Below are positions 6,167-7,737 of a stretch of 7,737 bases of DNA, in pieces; positions within the stretch are counted from its first letter, which is position 1, and every line of letters begins with the position of its first letter. The stretch covers positions 1 through 7,737 of the forward strand of contig JANQPW010000650.1 in NCBI GenBank assembly GCA_028285285.1, given 5' to 3'. The translations under genes were made by a program, and so were the position numbers. The notes under the pieces are model-generated. The model was not told the DNA's origin and made no database searches. It was given only the letters and a program-made list of their open reading frames with translations. This stretch comes from Silvanigrellales bacterium (GTDB lineage Bacteria; Bdellovibrionota_B; Oligoflexia; Silvanigrellales; Silvanigrellaceae).

Positions 6167-6425
6167 GTGTAAAATCAAAAACAATAGCAACTTCATTCTT
6201 CGCAATGGATCACGCGGAAGTCTCGGAATCTGTGGCTGAGAAATACCAACCCTTGTGCACCTTCGCGAGCCCTTTTTGCTCTACCTCCTCTTGTTTGCCA
6301 TTGAAAATCACACTCTGCGAGATGCGGTGCTGGATTTCAACACATGGGTTACAATTTGACGGAGTGGAGTTTCCGAGTGATGGGGACCATTCGAATCTAG
6401 AGATACCGGCAGAGGAGCTGCTCAA
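6167..6425. other. Gap between the ATPase and the exported-protein gene
   Basis: No gene can be supported. A plus frame ending at TGA 6427-6429 has no ribosome binding site after the ATPase stop and reads like non-coding sequence. A different plus frame (6240-6356) reads LREPFLLYLLLFAIENHT, then RDAVLDFNTW. It looks protein-like but is bounded by stops and has no start, so it could be a relic. No intrinsic terminator was seen after the ATPase. Confidence 0.4.
6412..6417 (+). promoter_or_regulatory. Ribosome binding site GAGGAG that decides the TTG start at 6426
   Basis: GAGGAG within AGAGGAG ends 8 nt before TTG 6426, followed at once by a basic residue and a hydrophobic core. No ATG or GTG in this frame nearby has a comparable site. 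Confidence 0.6.
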
Positions 6426-7737
6426 TTGAGAATCCTTCAAATTCTATTTTTGCTGATCGCGGTCCACTTCGCATTTGTTCAGTGCATCAACCGATCCTCC
6501 AACCTTCGTTCCAAAACTCAACCGGATGGTTTTGCCACACTGAAGTTGCCCCCCTTGGACAAGGTCGTGGACGACTACAAAGATGCCCTCGAAAGTGGAG
6601 ATTGGAGCACGTACAACAACACCTACTATCGTCCCGCCTTGGTGCATGCCAGGACATGGTTGAATCTCATTTTGAAAACAAACCGGTTTGATGTGACCAA
6701 AGCGCAAATGCAGCAGTCGGCTGAAGCCTTGCCATTGGTCAGGGAAGAAAACCGTTTGATGGCAAGATTCTATGCGAAATTCAACATCTATGAGATGCGG
6801 GAATCCGCAGAAAGGTTGTCTCGCACCGATTTGAATTCCACAAAAGATACGGAATTTCTGCTCAAAGCTGCGAAAGACTGCCCCATTCCCGATCACATCT
6901 CCTGTGTGAGTTTGCAACAGCTCAAAAAGAATCTTTCCCATGTTCCGAAGGGAACAACCCTGCCAGTGGAAGATGTGCCGTTTCTTCTGCGCGAAGACTA
7001 TTTGGGAGGTGATCAGTTTTATAACTGGAATCTCACAAGTGACGGCTCGGAATTCACACCTCAAATGATGGAGCACATCCAAAAGCAATTGAGAAAGGGA
7101 AGACTCCCAAAGGACAAACATTTTGTCGCGCTTGCCGCACTGAGTAGCCGTTGTTTCATTCAACGTCATCGTTGGAAATCAACGACATCTGCATGCCAAA
7201 ATCTGAGACTCATAGAGAAAGTCGATCCCATTTTTCCATCAACCAGAGAGGTTCTCAAGAAGCTGAACAAGCGGGCTTCGAAGTTGCTTGCTCAGAGAAA
7301 TGTGGACACGGTGAAGTTCATGGACTTCCTCCGCGATCTTTCTTGCACCCGCTTTGTGGGCCTTTTGGTGGTGCATCACATCGATTCCACTTTTCACAAC
7401 AACCGACAGCAAGGCTCTGACTGGGCATGCTATTGGCGCCACTCTTTTCGAAAGATCGCCCCCACGATTGAACACTCCACCTTCGGTTTCAATCGCAGTC
7501 ATATGGAACAAGAGCTTGGAAACTTTTTGGTCGCAAAAGGTTGGGATGAGGTGACTCCTCGGGGAACCCTCCAGTCCACTTTGAAGAGTGCCATCGGCAA
7601 GTTGATCAATATGGTGGACAACGCAACAAAGTTTCGGCCCCCGGCAGCCTTGCTCCCTTTTGGTTCCAAAGGAGCGTATCGGTTTGAAGAATACAACAAA
7701 ATATCACCCTATCCCATCTATCCGGTGGGATTGAATT
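6426..7737 (+). CDS. Putative exported protein, possible lipoprotein, unknown function (3' end outside window)
   Basis: The frame beginning at TTG 6426 has no stop for 437 codons and runs off the right edge. It begins MRILQILFLLIAVHFAFVQC, a short signal-peptide-like segment with one basic residue and Cys20. Residues F-V-Q before the cysteine are a poor lipobox, so lipidation is uncertain while export is likely. The mature part is polar and well mixed, with recognisable protein character: DDYKDALESGDWSTYNNTYY (49-68), then helical charged stretches, and a Cys/His-bearing segment encoded at about 7341-7440 (LSCTRFVGLLVVHHIDS, then DWACYWRHSFRK). No further membrane helix or known catalytic motif is visible, and I do not recognise the family. 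TTG overlaps the TGA of a short upstream frame, which I judge to be chance. The minus-strand frame at 6444-7169 is its shadow: it has no family features and lies inside this much longer open frame. Confidence 0.8.
   Translation, partial: MRILQILFLLIAVHFAFVQCINRSSNLRSKTQPDGFATLKLPPLDKVVDDYKDALESGDWSTYNNTYYRPALVHARTWLNLILKTNRFDVTKAQMQQSAEALPLVREENRLMARFYAKFNIYEMRESAERLSRTDLNSTKDTEFLLKAAKDCPIPDHISCVSLQQLKKNLSHVPKGTTLPVEDVPFLLREDYLGGDQFYNWNLTSDGSEFTPQMMEHIQKQLRKGRLPKDKHFVALAALSSRCFIQRHRWKSTTSACQNLRLIEKVDPIFPSTREVLKKLNKRASKLLAQRNVDTVKFMDFLRDLSCTRFVGLLVVHHIDSTFHNNRQQGSDWACYWRHSFRKIAPTIEHSTFGFNRSHMEQELGNFLVAKGWDEVTPRGTLQSTLKSAIGKLINMVDNATKFRPPAALLPFGSKGAYRFEEYNKISPYPIYPVGLN

Noticed and set aside
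6142..6429. 95-codon plus-strand frame whose TGA overlaps the TTG start at 6426
   Set aside because: It starts inside the ATPase gene, no ribosome binding site precedes any internal ATG, and the translation is not protein-like. The overlap is probably chance.
6444..7169. 241-codon minus-strand reading frame
   Set aside because: It lies wholly inside the longer plus-strand frame from TTG 6426, has no signal or family motif, and its composition (many Cys, Gln and His with no pattern) reads as antisense of a coding strand.
1..7737. CRISPR arrays, tRNA, rRNA and insertion sequences
   Set aside because: No regularly spaced repeats, no cloverleaf or rRNA-like conserved segments, and no transposase-like protein or paired terminal repeats were seen.

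Overview
The window reads as a piece of chromosome from a Gram-negative bacterium of mid-range GC. Lipoprotein genes are unusually dense, TTG and GTG starts occur, and there are remnants of 23S-intervening-sequence-type four-helix-bundle genes. This would suit Bdellovibrionota or another deltaproteobacterial-type lineage. That placement is an inference from gene style; no rRNA or other phylogenetic marker beyond ClpB is present.

Left part (1-3234): four plus-strand genes in close array. The C-terminal half of the disaggregase ClpB enters from the left edge. It is followed by three putative lipoproteins: a small one of unknown function (998-1489), a PEGA-domain one with a hydrophobic segment (1591-2091), and a 367-residue one with a hydrophobic hairpin near its N-terminus (2131-3234). 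Gaps are 41, 101 and 39 nt, and each start has a visible ribosome binding site. Co-transcription of at least neighbouring pairs is plausible but not proven.

Middle part (3235-5038): a decayed zone. A minus-strand lipoprotein gene (3593-4593 region; stop at 3708) is split by a +1-type frameshift. It is flanked by two separate broken remnants of the four-helix-bundle family, one on each strand (3263-3443 minus; 4712-4888 plus). A nested inverted repeat (3652-3693) lies just beyond the stop of the frameshifted gene. The AT-rich stretch 4889-5038 carries a 10-bp direct repeat at 32-bp spacing and a small palindrome in front of the next gene.

Right part (5039-7737): an intact AAA_14/DUF4143-type ATPase with a PD-(D/E)XK-like C-terminus, a 259-nt gap, then a long plus-strand reading frame. 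That frame starts at TTG 6426 behind a strong ribosome binding site and stays open for 437 codons to the right edge. It has a signal-peptide-like N-terminus with a cysteine at position 20 and belongs to no family I recognise. The minus-strand reading frame opposite it is a shadow.

No tRNA, rRNA, CRISPR array, insertion sequence or clear intrinsic terminator was found. I see no confident evidence for a complete new multi-gene system. The most notable items are the twin four-helix-bundle remnants bracketing a broken lipoprotein gene, the unassigned edge-running exported protein, and the repeat-bearing leader of the ATPase gene.
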